This document shows, piece by piece, positions 43,511 to 52,769 of a stretch of DNA of 64,000 nucleotides. Every line of letters starts with the position of its first letter. Within the stretch, counting starts at the first letter, position 1. Under the pieces are notes generated by a model. The model had not been told where the DNA came from. It was given only the letters and a program-made list of their open reading frames with translations, and made no database searches. A program made the position numbers and the translations under genes. The DNA lies in contig NZ_RQXV01000001.1 of NCBI RefSeq assembly GCF_003858655.1, positions 248,001 through 312,000 of the forward strand. The letters run 5' to 3'. The stretch comes from Amphritea balenae (lineage in GTDB: Bacteria; Pseudomonadota; Gammaproteobacteria; Pseudomonadales; Balneatricaceae).

Positions 43511-43785
43511 TGTTTTACTCCATTTCGGCGCTTATGAATGCTGCCAGCGTTGGCTGTCACATCCGGTTTAAGCTTTAACTCATTTGCTGCCGTTAACCGG
43601 CAATCTTCAGAGCTACATCTTTTTGTTGTTATTATCCTGGCTGCATCACTATTGTTGATTGCAGCGCTTAGGCCTTTCAGATAGCCGCTTACATGAAACG
43701 ACTATCAAAAAATGTACGTTAACTCTCCTTGTCAGCTATATACCCCCCAATAGGTATTAGGGGATATTTATTAAATAACAATAAC

Positions 43786-45123
43786 TTACAGAAGTCCTAA
43801 GTAGGACTCGTACTCAATATCAGAGATCCGCTCACTGATCTTGCGCTGCTCCTGACGCTTAGCTGCCGCAAATACCCGGACAAACTCCTCGCCCATGTAC
43901 TGTTTCAGCACATCACTTTCAGCAAACATTTCAGTGGCAACATCCCACTTATTAGGCAGCACCAGCTCCTGATCGGCCTCTGTGTATGCATCCCCTTTAA
44001 TCGCAGCAGGCGGCATCAGACGGTTCTCAATACCGTATAAGGCGCCTGCCAGAATCGCAGCCAACACCAGGTATGGGTTAGCATCGGCACCCGAAACCCG
44101 GTGTTCGATACGGCGAGCCACACAAGGACTTTCAGGAATACGGATGGCTACTGTACGGTTCTCATAACCCCAGCTGGCACAAGTCGGCGCATGCGCACCT
44201 GCCATGAAGCGGCGATAAGAGTTCATATGTGGCGCAAAGGTCAGCATGCTGTCAGCCATGGTATGCATTAGTCCGGCAACCGCATTCTTCAGAATATCGG
44301 TTCCTTCTTCACCGCCGTTATCAAAGACGTTATCACCCGCCTCATCCAACAAGCTGAAGTGCACATGGAAACCGTTACCACTCTTATCTGCATAAGGCTT
44401 CGCCATGAAGGTAGAGCTATAACCATGCTTACGGGAGATACCTTTAATCAGACGCTTGAAAAGAATTGCCTGATCACCTGCCAACATAGGATCAGGTACA
44501 TGGTTCAGGTTAATCTCGAACTGACCCGGGCCTAATTCAGAAATAATGGTATCTGCTGGCACACCCTGAATTTCACAGGTTTCACGTACTTCAGCAAAGA
44601 AAGACGACAGACCATCCATCTCATCAATAGAGTAGCAGTCAGTTTCTGTCAGACGTCGGCCATGACCTTCAGCCAGCACCGGTGGGATCGGACGCTGAGT
44701 CTCATCGGACTCACCATCCATCAGATAAAATTCTAATTCCGTTGCCACAACAGGTGTCAGGCCGATCGCTTTAAAGCGCTTAACTACAGCCGATAGAACC
44801 TGTCGTGGATCTGCACCAAAAGGCGAACCATCCGGATTCGACATCATTGCCAGAATCTGATCACGTGGCGCTTCAGCCCAAGGTACAGGAATCGGCTGCT
44901 CTGTAACCGGCATACAAACGCCATCGCTATCACCCGTTTCAAATACCAGACCATTATCCAGCACGTCATCGCCCCAGAAATCGAATCCAAGAACCGAACG
45001 AGGCAACTTAACACCTTCCTCAAACACCTTGCCTGCAGCACTGGCTGGCAGACGTTTTCCACGCAGGTTTCCGTTCAGGTCGGTAATAAACAGGTCAAAC
45101 TCTTTATCTTTATTAGATGTCAT
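43786..45123 (-). CDS. puuA: Glutamine synthetase-like gamma-glutamylputrescine synthetase (copy 2)
   Basis: A 445-residue GS-family ligase. The start at 45123 is preferred (AGAGAG upstream); an ATG at 45174 would place 17 extra residues before the family start. Conserved parts are ATELEFYLMD, SELGPGQFEINLNHV, FMAKPYADKSGNGFHVHFSL, NSYRRFMAGAHAPTCASWGYENRTVAIRIP and HRVSGADANPYL. It acts in the first step of the gamma-glutamyl route for putrescine. Divergent from the GntR gene, with two TGTGATCACA palindromes between them. Confidence 0.9.
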   Translation of the reverse strand: MTSNKDKEFDLFITDLNGNLRGKRLPASAAGKVFEEGVKLPRSVLGFDFWGDDVLDNGLVFETGDSDGVCMPVTEQPIPVPWAEAPRDQILAMMSNPDGSPFGADPRQVLSAVVKRFKAIGLTPVVATELEFYLMDGESDETQRPIPPVLAEGHGRRLTETDCYSIDEMDGLSSFFAEVRETCEIQGVPADTIISELGPGQFEINLNHVPDPMLAGDQAILFKRLIKGISRKHGYSSTFMAKPYADKSGNGFHVHFSLLDEAGDNVFDNGGEEGTDILKNAVAGLMHTMADSMLTFAPHMNSYRRFMAGAHAPTCASWGYENRTVAIRIPESPCVARRIEHRVSGADANPYLVLAAILAGALYGIENRLMPPAAIKGDAYTEADQELVLPNKWDVATEMFAESDVLKQYMGEEFVRVFAAAKRQEQRKISERISDIEYESYLGLL

Positions 45124-45239
45124 AAGATTCTCTCTAGAAATCTTTCCCACACGCTCTATAGGTATGGAATACAACTTGCTGTTGTAATCAGCATAGCTTA
45201 GTTAGTTAGCTCACTTAGGAAAGCTCAATTTGCTACTTT

Positions 45240-45272
45240 TGTGATCACAATCAACCACCCAATGTGATCACA
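45240..45272. promoter_or_regulatory. Paired TGTGATCACA operators between puuA and the GntR gene
   Basis: Two perfect copies at 45240-45249 and 45263-45272, centres 23 bp apart, in the 252-base divergent gap. A weaker TAGTGATCGCAT-like copy lies near 45328. They are placed to control both directions. Confidence 0.75.
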
Positions 45273-45375
45273 TTTCTTTATCTTGGTCAATATCGACTTT
45301 TTGTTAAAAAGTCGTGTAGCCTATTTAGTGATCGCATTACAATAGAAGAAAACAAGGCCAGAACCTAAAACGATT

Positions 45376-46083
45376 ATGGACAAGAAATCTCCGATTGAGA
45401 TAACACTAACTGAGCGTGATGACGCTGTAACTATCACCCAGTGGGTATACCAGACCCTGCGCAATGCCGTGATGTATGGCCAGATTTTGCCCGGACGGGC
45501 CCTTACCATTCGTGAATTAGCGGGTATTCTGGATGTCAGCCCGATGCCGGTTCGTGAGGCACTACGCCAGCTTGCTGCCGAAAATGCACTGGAGATCCAG
45601 GGCAACCGAAGAGTCATGGTGCCGAAGATGACTGCGATGAAATTTAACGAGCTTTGTGAAGCCCGTATCGCCATTGAATCCCATGCGTCTGCCCGTGCAC
45701 TACCTTATATAGATACAGTTCAGCTAAATCACTTACGCGAGCTGGACAGCCTGATAGACCAGGCACAGGAGCAGGGAGATCACGAACAGATCAGCATCCT
45801 CAACCAGAATTTTCACCGCGCACTTTATAGCGCTAATCCACACCAGGTCACCCTGCCTTTGATAGAAAGCCTGTGGCTTCAGCTAGGTCCTTTCATGCGC
45901 CTGGCAACCAGTAAACTTGAAGAACATTATTTGATTGATCGCCACAATGAAGCGATGGCTGCCATCGAAAAGAAAGACGCGTTTGCCCTGCAACTAGCCA
46001 TTACAGCAGATATCCGGGAAGGTATCGCATTTGCCGGCACACCTGAATTATTACAGTCATTTATTGAGCATTCGGGACAGTAA
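45376..46083 (+). CDS. GntR family regulator with FCD domain
   Basis: A 235-residue GntR regulator of the FadR/FCD group. The winged helix is at residues 20-85 (VYQTLRNAVMYGQILPGRALTIRELAGILDVSPMPVREALRQLAAENAL), and a helical FCD ligand domain follows (CEARIAIESHASARAL, NQNFHRALYSANPHQ, DRHNEAMAAIEKKDA). The FCD metal ligands (Asp/His) appear present. Its position between puuA and the transaminase, and the identical palindromes near all three polyamine promoters, suggest it represses polyamine genes. Confidence 0.9.
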   Translation: MDKKSPIEITLTERDDAVTITQWVYQTLRNAVMYGQILPGRALTIRELAGILDVSPMPVREALRQLAAENALEIQGNRRVMVPKMTAMKFNELCEARIAIESHASARALPYIDTVQLNHLRELDSLIDQAQEQGDHEQISILNQNFHRALYSANPHQVTLPLIESLWLQLGPFMRLATSKLEEHYLIDRHNEAMAAIEKKDAFALQLAITADIREGIAFAGTPELLQSFIEHSGQ

Positions 46084-46209
46084 AGACCCTTCCCCCTCTA
46101 CCTTCAAACTATCATTAAACAGAGTTTCATCCCTCTTTCGTCGCACCCTTGAAATGATTCAGATGGAAATATTTTCATCTGAATCAGTATTTTTTTTGTT
46201 GACTTTATA

Positions 46210-46227
46210 ATTTTGTGATCACAAAAT
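46210..46227 (+). promoter_or_regulatory. GntR-type operator upstream of the transaminase gene
   Basis: An 18-bp perfect palindrome, ATTTTGTGATCACAAAAT. A second, one-mismatch copy (TATGATCACA) lies at 46270-46279, between it and the start at 46331. Confidence 0.75.
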
Positions 46228-46330
46228 AATCCTCAAGGATCTTACATACGACCTCATCGTCGTCCTTTTTATGATCACATTTAAAACTCTCCGGGAAACT
46301 TTTATTCCGGATCAGGTTGGGAGAGAGTCA

Positions 46331-47713
46331 ATGCTCGAAGATAACAACAATAGTTCCTCAATCACGGCAGATGTTCAGGCGATCGATGCTGATCACCATA
46401 TGCACCCATTCACCAATACCGGCGCACTGAATAAAAAAGGCGCACGGGTCATCACTAAAGGTGAAGGTGTTTATCTGTGGGACAGTGAAGGCAATAAGAT
46501 TCTCGACGGTATGGCAGGTCTGTGGTGTGTAAACATGGGCTACGGCCGTGAAGAGCTGATTGAAGCAGCTAACACCCAGATGAAAGAGCTGGCTTACTAC
46601 AACACGTTCTTCCAAACCACTCACGCGCCAGCCGCTCAACTAGCCAAAGAGATTGCCAGCGTTACCCCTGGTGACCTGAACCATATCTTCTTTGCCAACT
46701 CAGGTTCAGAAGCGATCGATACAATTATCCGTATGGTGCGTCAGTACTGGTGCATTCAGGGTAAGCCGTACAAAAGCATTCTGATCAGCCGCGAAAACTC
46801 ATATCACGGTTCTACTGTCGGTGGCACCAGCCTGGGCGGCATGTCTGGTATGCATAAACAAGGTGCGCCTCTAGTACCTAATATTGAGCGTATCCGTCAG
46901 CCATACTGGTACGGCGAAGCCGGCGATATGACTGAAGAAGAGTTCGGCGTGGCTTGTGCTAAAGCCCTTGAAGATAAAATTCTGGAAGTCGGTCCGGACA
47001 ATGTTGCAGCATTTGTCGGTGAGCCTATTCAGGGTGCCGGCGGTGTGATTGTGCCACCTGCCAACTACTGGTCAGAGATTCAAAAGATCTGTGACAAATA
47101 CGATATTCTTCTTGCAGCAGACGAAGTCATCTGTGGCTTTGGCCGCACCGGCAGCTGGTTTGGTAGCGAAACTCTGGGAATAAAGCCTGACATTATGTCT
47201 ATGGCTAAAGGCCTGTCATCAGGCTACCTGCCAATCGCTGCTGTAGCTATCGGTGACCGTATCGCAAATGCCTTTATCGAACACGATGATGACTTTAACC
47301 ACGGTTTCACCTATTCAGGCCATCCAGTTGCGGCAGCTGTTGCCATCGCCAACATTCAGCTGATGAAGAAAGAAAATATTATTGAACAGGTAGGCACTGA
47401 TACCGGTCCTTACCTGCAGCAAAAACTGCGTGAAACTCTCGGCGATCATCCATTAGTTGGCCACATTGAAGGTGTTGGCCTGGTTGCTGGTATCGCACTG
47501 GTTAAAGATAAAAACACCAAAGAGCTGTTTGGTGATGATATTGATATCGGCATGATCTGCCGTGACCACTGCTTTGACAACGGCCTGATCATGCGTGCAG
47601 TAGGTAGTCGTATGGTTATGTCTCCGCCACTGGTTATCAGCCGTGCAGAGATCGACGAGTTATGCGAGAAGGCCCGTTTGTGCTTCGATCTGACACTTAA
47701 ATCAGTTAGCTAA
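46331..47713 (+). CDS. spuC: Polyamine:pyruvate aminotransferase (SpuC-like)
   Basis: A 460-residue class III aminotransferase. The start at 46331 (GGGAGAGAG just upstream) is preferred over the ATG at 46271, which lies inside an operator copy. Family segments are HHMHPFTNTGALNKKGARVI, MAGLWCVNMGYGR, ANSGSEAIDTIIRMVRQYW, SYHGSTVGGTSLGGM, AADEVICGFGRTG and SMAKGLSSGYLPIAAV, with the Schiff-base Lys in the last. These match SpuC, which transfers the amino group of putrescine or cadaverine to pyruvate. This offers a route parallel to Puu. Confidence 0.9.
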   Translation: MLEDNNNSSSITADVQAIDADHHMHPFTNTGALNKKGARVITKGEGVYLWDSEGNKILDGMAGLWCVNMGYGREELIEAANTQMKELAYYNTFFQTTHAPAAQLAKEIASVTPGDLNHIFFANSGSEAIDTIIRMVRQYWCIQGKPYKSILISRENSYHGSTVGGTSLGGMSGMHKQGAPLVPNIERIRQPYWYGEAGDMTEEEFGVACAKALEDKILEVGPDNVAAFVGEPIQGAGGVIVPPANYWSEIQKICDKYDILLAADEVICGFGRTGSWFGSETLGIKPDIMSMAKGLSSGYLPIAAVAIGDRIANAFIEHDDDFNHGFTYSGHPVAAAVAIANIQLMKKENIIEQVGTDTGPYLQQKLRETLGDHPLVGHIEGVGLVAGIALVKDKNTKELFGDDIDIGMICRDHCFDNGLIMRAVGSRMVMSPPLVISRAEIDELCEKARLCFDLTLKSVS

Positions 47714-47924
47714 GACGTAGCTTAAAGCGTTACCCTGCGTAATCATTCACTATCGTTACGCAGTGATTGGCTGTCAGAAGGTCAGTTCTGATAGCCAATC
47801 CTTAGCCGGGCTGATTCGGTTTATACTGACAGCCGGGCTTCTTTTACTTTATAAGCTGTTTTTAACTTTAATTAGCTTATTTAACGTATTTTAATTAACC
47901 ACAGCATCAGCCAGGAGGCAGACT

Positions 47925-48746
47925 ATGCAAAGCAACCGCACACAGCAAGCTGCAACAGAAAACTGGCAAAAGGACCTTGCAGCACTGATTGATAATATCC
48001 GTCTACCGAGCTTTGGCGGTGTATTAGAAAAGTTTCTCGCCAGCCAGTGCCACTTTGACACAATGCTGATGGTGACCTTTAAGAAATCCCTCAGGCCAAT
48101 CATTCTGCACCCGACAAATCCTGCAGAACAAAGCCTCACGCTACACAATTACATAAACCGGGCCTATATCCTCGACCCGCTATTCAATGCGATTCAGGAA
48201 GGTAATCTGGGCGAAGGCGTTAGTCGATTGATAGATATCGCGCCCGACTGCTTCGAAACCACAGAGTACTACCAGAGCTGTTACAAAGAGTTCGACCTGA
48301 TTGATGAGATTAATCTGGTCATCGAGTTAGATAGCAAAGTCAGTTGTGCTATCTCATTGGGCCGTCGCATAAGCCGGGGTACTATTACCCGCGCGGAACT
48401 GACACGGCTAAATGACATATACCCTGTTATTCAGTCAATCATCCGTCAATTCTGGCTTTCCCAGTCACAGGACTATGTCAAATACGAGAAATCTGAAGGT
48501 GCCATGAAACAAGCCCTCAGTAGTTTTGGCAGCGGTGTTCTGACACCCCGCGAACAGCAGATTACCGGTCTGATTTTACAAGGTCATTCCTCAAAAGCGA
48601 TCGCTAACATGCTGGAGATCAGCCTGGGTACCGTCAAGGTTCATCGTAAGAATATCCACACCCGCCTGAATACCTCAACTCAGTCAGAGATCTTCACCCT
48701 GTTCCTGGCGCACCTTAAAGAGCTGGAGCCTGCGGCAACTATTTAA
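47925..48746 (+). CDS. LuxR family regulator
   Basis: A 273-residue regulator with a C-terminal LuxR/FixJ HTH (about residues 205-268; LTPREQQITGLILQGHSSKAIANMLEISLGTVKVHRKNIHTRLN). The N-terminal 190 residues look like a sensory domain without the autoinducer-binding signature or a receiver Asp. It lies 211 bases after spuC and before a LysR gene; similar HTH-only LuxR proteins accompany amine-catabolism genes elsewhere. Ligand unknown. Confidence 0.85.
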   Translation: MQSNRTQQAATENWQKDLAALIDNIRLPSFGGVLEKFLASQCHFDTMLMVTFKKSLRPIILHPTNPAEQSLTLHNYINRAYILDPLFNAIQEGNLGEGVSRLIDIAPDCFETTEYYQSCYKEFDLIDEINLVIELDSKVSCAISLGRRISRGTITRAELTRLNDIYPVIQSIIRQFWLSQSQDYVKYEKSEGAMKQALSSFGSGVLTPREQQITGLILQGHSSKAIANMLEISLGTVKVHRKNIHTRLNTSTQSEIFTLFLAHLKELEPAATI

Positions 48747-48922
48747 GCAGTTCGCAAGGAATAGGCCGCTGTATCACCAAGCCAGAGAAAACCCTGAATC
48801 TGGTCAGGCATCTATACCTATTCGATGCTAAGGACCGGTTTACAGCATTAGGTCAGATTCGGCTTAACTCTCTACTTAGCGCACCTTATACTGACCTTGT
48901 TACCCATTCTGAGCGATATGCT

Positions 48923-49849
48923 ATGCCCCAGATTCGTCATCTGTTACCACAGCTTTACTGTTTTTCTGTTGTTGCCCGGCACCGTAGTTTTACTCAGGCT
49001 GCAGAAGAATTGAGCATCTCCCAATCCGCTGTCAGTTACCAAATTAAGAAATTGGAAGATCAGCTGGGCTATACCTTGCTACTCAGAGAACCCCGCAAAC
49101 CTATTCAGCTAACCAGCAAAGGGGAAACGCTACTGCACAGGTGTGAAGAGATCTATGCCCGGCTGGATAACACCATCGAAGAGATCAGCGGCAGTACGCT
49201 TAGCGGCGAGCTCAGCCTTACCAGTGATATCTGTTTTGGTACCGATGTTGTGGCCCCCGCACTCCCTTTTATTCAACAACGCTATCCTAAATTAGATATG
49301 CGATTGAATCTGACTGAGGCGTTTATACATCTTGATGATAGTGGTATCGACCTTGCTATCAGATCCCGAACCGATGATCCTGAGCTAGAGTATGAATTTC
49401 TCTGCAGTACCCGGATGTTACTGGTTGCTTCCCGCCAGTATATAAAAAGCCACAGCCCGATAAAAAAGCTGACTGACTTCTATCAACATCAGATTCTCTG
49501 TACAGGTGATGATGACTATGACTGGTTAACCCTGACCAATCAGGTTAGTGATCTGGACTGGCACAGGCTCAACAAACGCATGCGGATCAATAGTATCCAG
49601 GCTCTGAATCAGGCTGTAGTGGCTGATGCCGGTATCGCCTATGTTGCCTCTTACACTGTTGCGCAACAACTGGATGATAATGTGCTTGTCAGCCTGCTTG
49701 AATCCCAATTACCCGAACAGAGAATCAACTACTATCTCGCCTGGCCCTCCCGCAACAGGAGTAACCCAAAAATAAGCGCTTTCTCTCAGCAGTTGCATCA
49801 CTATATCGCCCAATCCGACCTAAATTTGTTCCTAAATCCAGCGCAATAA
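48923..49849 (+). CDS. LysR family regulator near puuA copy 3
   Basis: A 308-residue LysR protein with the GcvA-like HTH (FTQAAEELSISQSAVSYQIKKLEDQLG, residues 22-48) and effector domain from residue 92. It converges with puuA copy 3, whose stop is 58 bases beyond its end. No divergent partner is close, so the target is uncertain; polyamine genes are the nearest candidates. Confidence 0.85.
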   Translation: MPQIRHLLPQLYCFSVVARHRSFTQAAEELSISQSAVSYQIKKLEDQLGYTLLLREPRKPIQLTSKGETLLHRCEEIYARLDNTIEEISGSTLSGELSLTSDICFGTDVVAPALPFIQQRYPKLDMRLNLTEAFIHLDDSGIDLAIRSRTDDPELEYEFLCSTRMLLVASRQYIKSHSPIKKLTDFYQHQILCTGDDDYDWLTLTNQVSDLDWHRLNKRMRINSIQALNQAVVADAGIAYVASYTVAQQLDDNVLVSLLESQLPEQRINYYLAWPSRNRSNPKISAFSQQLHHYIAQSDLNLFLNPAQ

Positions 49850-49907
49850 AAAGGCCCGAAGAACAGGCCAAATACAGTAATTTTCCAATATAAAACCTGA
49901 TCAGGGC

Positions 49908-51254
49908 TTAGAGGTACCAGTCATATTCCCGACTCTGAATGGCATTTTCAAAGGCATCTAGTTCTCCTTTACGCTGAGCACAGAATACCCTGACAAACTC
50001 CTCACCCAGATAGTGCATCAGCGGTTCAGAGTTTTCTGTCAATAAGAGGGCCGCTCTCAAATCCGTGGGCACCCCATCAGCCTCAAGGCAGATTTCCTGA
50101 ACAGGTTCTGGTGGCTGCTGTTGCTGATCCAGGCCAAAATGAGCACCGGCCAACACCACGGCCATCGCCAGATAAGGGTTTGCATCGGCGCCGGCAACCC
50201 GGTGTTCAATGCGTCGATTGTCAGCATCTGACAGGGGTATCCGCACGGCAACCGAGCGATTCTCATACCCCCAGTTGGGCGTCAGCGGCGTATTATTACC
50301 GGGTTTTAAGCGGCGATATGAATTGAAGTTAGGCGCTAGAAAAGCCATTGAAGCAGGCATCAGCTCCAATAAACCTGAAACCATATGTAATAACTTACGG
50401 TCATCTTCCTGACTGAGCAGATTACTCCCCTGCTGATCATAGATACTGGTATGGAAATGAAAGCCATTACCGGACTGATCAAGGTAAGGTTTAGCCATAA
50501 AGCTGGCACGAACCCCTTGCTTCAGGGCAACACCCCGAACGATGCGTTTAAACAACACACACTGATCAGCCGCATCTAATACATCAGCATTATGGTGAAG
50601 ATTGATCTCATACTGTCCCGGCCCCAGTTCAGCAGAAACCGGTCCGGTTATCACACCCTGCTCCTCACAACGCTGAATAATCTCCGATAACAGATCGCCG
50701 TAATCTGACAACCGTTCCAACGACAGTACCGCTATTCCATCTTCCCGGCTGCTCAAAGTACCGGACGGAGGCTTGGGATTACCGTTATTACTGGCTTGCA
50801 GATCAAACAGGTAAAACTCTAGCTCAAATGCCACGACCGGATGATAGCCATCGTCTTGCAGACTCTTCACTACCCGTTTCAGTACATGACGAGGCTCCCA
50901 GAACAGGTCCTGTCCTTCAACATCGGTAAAGCTAACCATCACCTGCGCACGGGGCTGTGACTCCCAACCAACATATTTCAACGTTCCCGGAATCAGGTTG
51001 ATCGCCGCATCCGGATCACCATCATTAAAGCCATAACCCCGCGCAGGTACCGGAAAGCCCTTGCTGCACATCAGATGCATTGCGGCGGGCATTTTGCCTT
51101 TACCTGCAGCAAGCTTTTCCAGATCGCTAATCCCATAGCGCTTACCGAAAAATTTACCGGGCAGATCGACACTGATCAGATCAACTTCCCGAACCTCAGG
51201 GTATTGCTCACGAAAACGGTTTATCTCATTCAACATATTATTCAAAACAGTCAC
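49908..51254 (-). CDS. puuA: Glutamine synthetase-like gamma-glutamylputrescine synthetase (copy 3)
   Basis: A 448-residue GS-family ligase resembling E. coli PuuA. Segments include FELEFYLFDLQ, AELGPGQYEINLHH, FMAKPYLDQSGNGFHFHTSIYDQQG, NSYRRLKPGNNTPLTPNWGYENRS and HRVAGADANPYLAMAVVLAG. It ligates glutamate to putrescine. It lies eight bases downstream of puuB copy 2, so the pair is certainly one operon and would carry out successive steps. Confidence 0.9.
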   Translation of the reverse strand: MTVLNNMLNEINRFREQYPEVREVDLISVDLPGKFFGKRYGISDLEKLAAGKGKMPAAMHLMCSKGFPVPARGYGFNDGDPDAAINLIPGTLKYVGWESQPRAQVMVSFTDVEGQDLFWEPRHVLKRVVKSLQDDGYHPVVAFELEFYLFDLQASNNGNPKPPSGTLSSREDGIAVLSLERLSDYGDLLSEIIQRCEEQGVITGPVSAELGPGQYEINLHHNADVLDAADQCVLFKRIVRGVALKQGVRASFMAKPYLDQSGNGFHFHTSIYDQQGSNLLSQEDDRKLLHMVSGLLELMPASMAFLAPNFNSYRRLKPGNNTPLTPNWGYENRSVAVRIPLSDADNRRIEHRVAGADANPYLAMAVVLAGAHFGLDQQQQPPEPVQEICLEADGVPTDLRAALLLTENSEPLMHYLGEEFVRVFCAQRKGELDAFENAIQSREYDWYL

Positions 51255-51262
51255 TGCCTCTA

Positions 51263-52561
51263 TTATTTTCGTGATGCACCCAGTTTGTCACGCATCTGGT
51301 AATACCATGACCCCATAATCACCGCTGGCACTTTTAATAATTTACCTCCTGGCATCGGAATCTGGGGTATTTTTTCGAACACATCAAAGCGTTCTGCACT
51401 GCCGGCGACGGCCTCAGATAGTAAACGTCCCATAATATGGGTAGTCGTTACCCCGGTACCCGAATAACCATGAGCATAAAAAACATTAGAATTTTTTAAG
51501 CGCCCCACATCCGGCATCCGACTATAGGTAATGGCAAAATTGCCTCCCCAACTGTATTCAATGCGGGTATTTTTCAACTGTGGGAACACCTTTACCATAT
51601 TATCTCGCAAACGTCCGGCAATATTAGCGGGCTCTTTGCCGCCATAAAAACTCTTACCGCCGAACAGCAACCTGCGATCTGCAGTAAGACGATAGTAATC
51701 GAGAATATAGTTCCAGTCGCAATAGCCATAGTCTTTACGAATAATATCCTTAGCAACGGCTTCAGGTAACTGCTCAGTGGTGACTATAAAACTGCTTACC
51801 GGCACCAGCTTGCTTTCCATCTCCGGTACTAATCCGCCCATATACGCATTCCCCGAGAGCACTACATATTTAGCGCTCACAACACCTTTTTCAGTATGAA
51901 CCTTCGGCGTCATACTCTTATCGATCCGGGTGACTCTGGAGTTTTCGAAGATCTTTCCACCCAGTTGAAGCAGACCTCTGGCCTCCCCCCGCGCAAGGTT
52001 TAGCGGATGCAGGTGAGCACCGTTAGGATCATAATAGGTGCCCAGGTAGTTATTACTGCCAACCATCTCATGCACTGCACCCAGCCCCCGGTTTACGCTA
52101 ATATCATCATGCCCGCAGCGAGCCCAGACTTCCTGTTCATGTTCCATCGCTTTCAGCTGTCGTTCGGACGTCGCCAGTCCCGCATGACCTTCCTTAAGAT
52201 CACACTGAATATCAAACTCCGCGATATGATCCCGAATGATCTGACAACCCTCCAACACAAAGTTGAGATAATGCCGGGTATCCTCCAGACCGAAACGCTG
52301 CTCCATCATCCCGATACCGTTGTTATAACCAATGATGGCCTGCCCGCCATTGCGCCCGGATGCACCCCAGCCAACCTTGTCACCCTCTAGCAGGATAACT
52401 TTGTAGCCCCGCTTTAGCAGATGAATAGCGGTAGATAGTCCGGTAAAGCCTGCGCCAACCACGCAGACATCACACTCTTGCTCTCCAACCAGCTGGGGTA
52501 AATCGAACTCAGAGTTCAGAGTACTGGTGTAATAGGAATCAACGTAAGAAGGGTTGCTCAT
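51263..52561 (-). CDS. puuB: Gamma-glutamylputrescine oxidase (copy 2)
   Basis: A 432-residue DAO-family flavoprotein aligning along its whole length with E. coli PuuB. The N-terminal SYVDSYYTSTLNS, the FAD motif CDVCVVGAGFTGLSTAIHL, GWGASGRNGGQAI, HPLNLARGEA, YRLTADRRLLFGGKSFYGG and HGYSGTGVTTTHIMGRLL are diagnostic. It is closer to canonical PuuB than the copy at 22937. Product aldehyde is passed to PuuC, encoded just upstream on the same strand. Confidence 0.93.
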   Translation of the reverse strand: MSNPSYVDSYYTSTLNSEFDLPQLVGEQECDVCVVGAGFTGLSTAIHLLKRGYKVILLEGDKVGWGASGRNGGQAIIGYNNGIGMMEQRFGLEDTRHYLNFVLEGCQIIRDHIAEFDIQCDLKEGHAGLATSERQLKAMEHEQEVWARCGHDDISVNRGLGAVHEMVGSNNYLGTYYDPNGAHLHPLNLARGEARGLLQLGGKIFENSRVTRIDKSMTPKVHTEKGVVSAKYVVLSGNAYMGGLVPEMESKLVPVSSFIVTTEQLPEAVAKDIIRKDYGYCDWNYILDYYRLTADRRLLFGGKSFYGGKEPANIAGRLRDNMVKVFPQLKNTRIEYSWGGNFAITYSRMPDVGRLKNSNVFYAHGYSGTGVTTTHIMGRLLSEAVAGSAERFDVFEKIPQIPMPGGKLLKVPAVIMGSWYYQMRDKLGASRK

Positions 52562-52702
52562 AGCTTAAGTCCGCATCAATTACTTGTTGTTATAAGACCT
52601 ACTATGAGCTCAGTTTTAAAATAAGTGAAATACAGATATTTAATGCAAGCATCTAATTTTTAGATACCTTAATCTCTTCAGCAATCGAATAATCTCAACC
52701 AT

Positions 52703-52742
52703 AAAAAAACGCGCCTTAAGCTATAAACCTAAGGCGCGTTTT
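52703..52742 (-). terminator. Terminator after puuC
   Basis: Stem AAAACGCGCCTTA / TAAGGCGCGTTTT with an 11-nt loop; a run of seven T follows on the minus strand. It separates puuC from the puuBA unit. Confidence 0.88.
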
Positions 52743-52769
52743 CTAACTGAAGCTTGTATCCGCTATCTG

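Noticed and set aside
45240-45272. Crp-type binding sites
   Set aside because: A Crp site needs TGTGA and TCACA separated by six bases; here the halves are directly joined, which fits GntR-type operators better.
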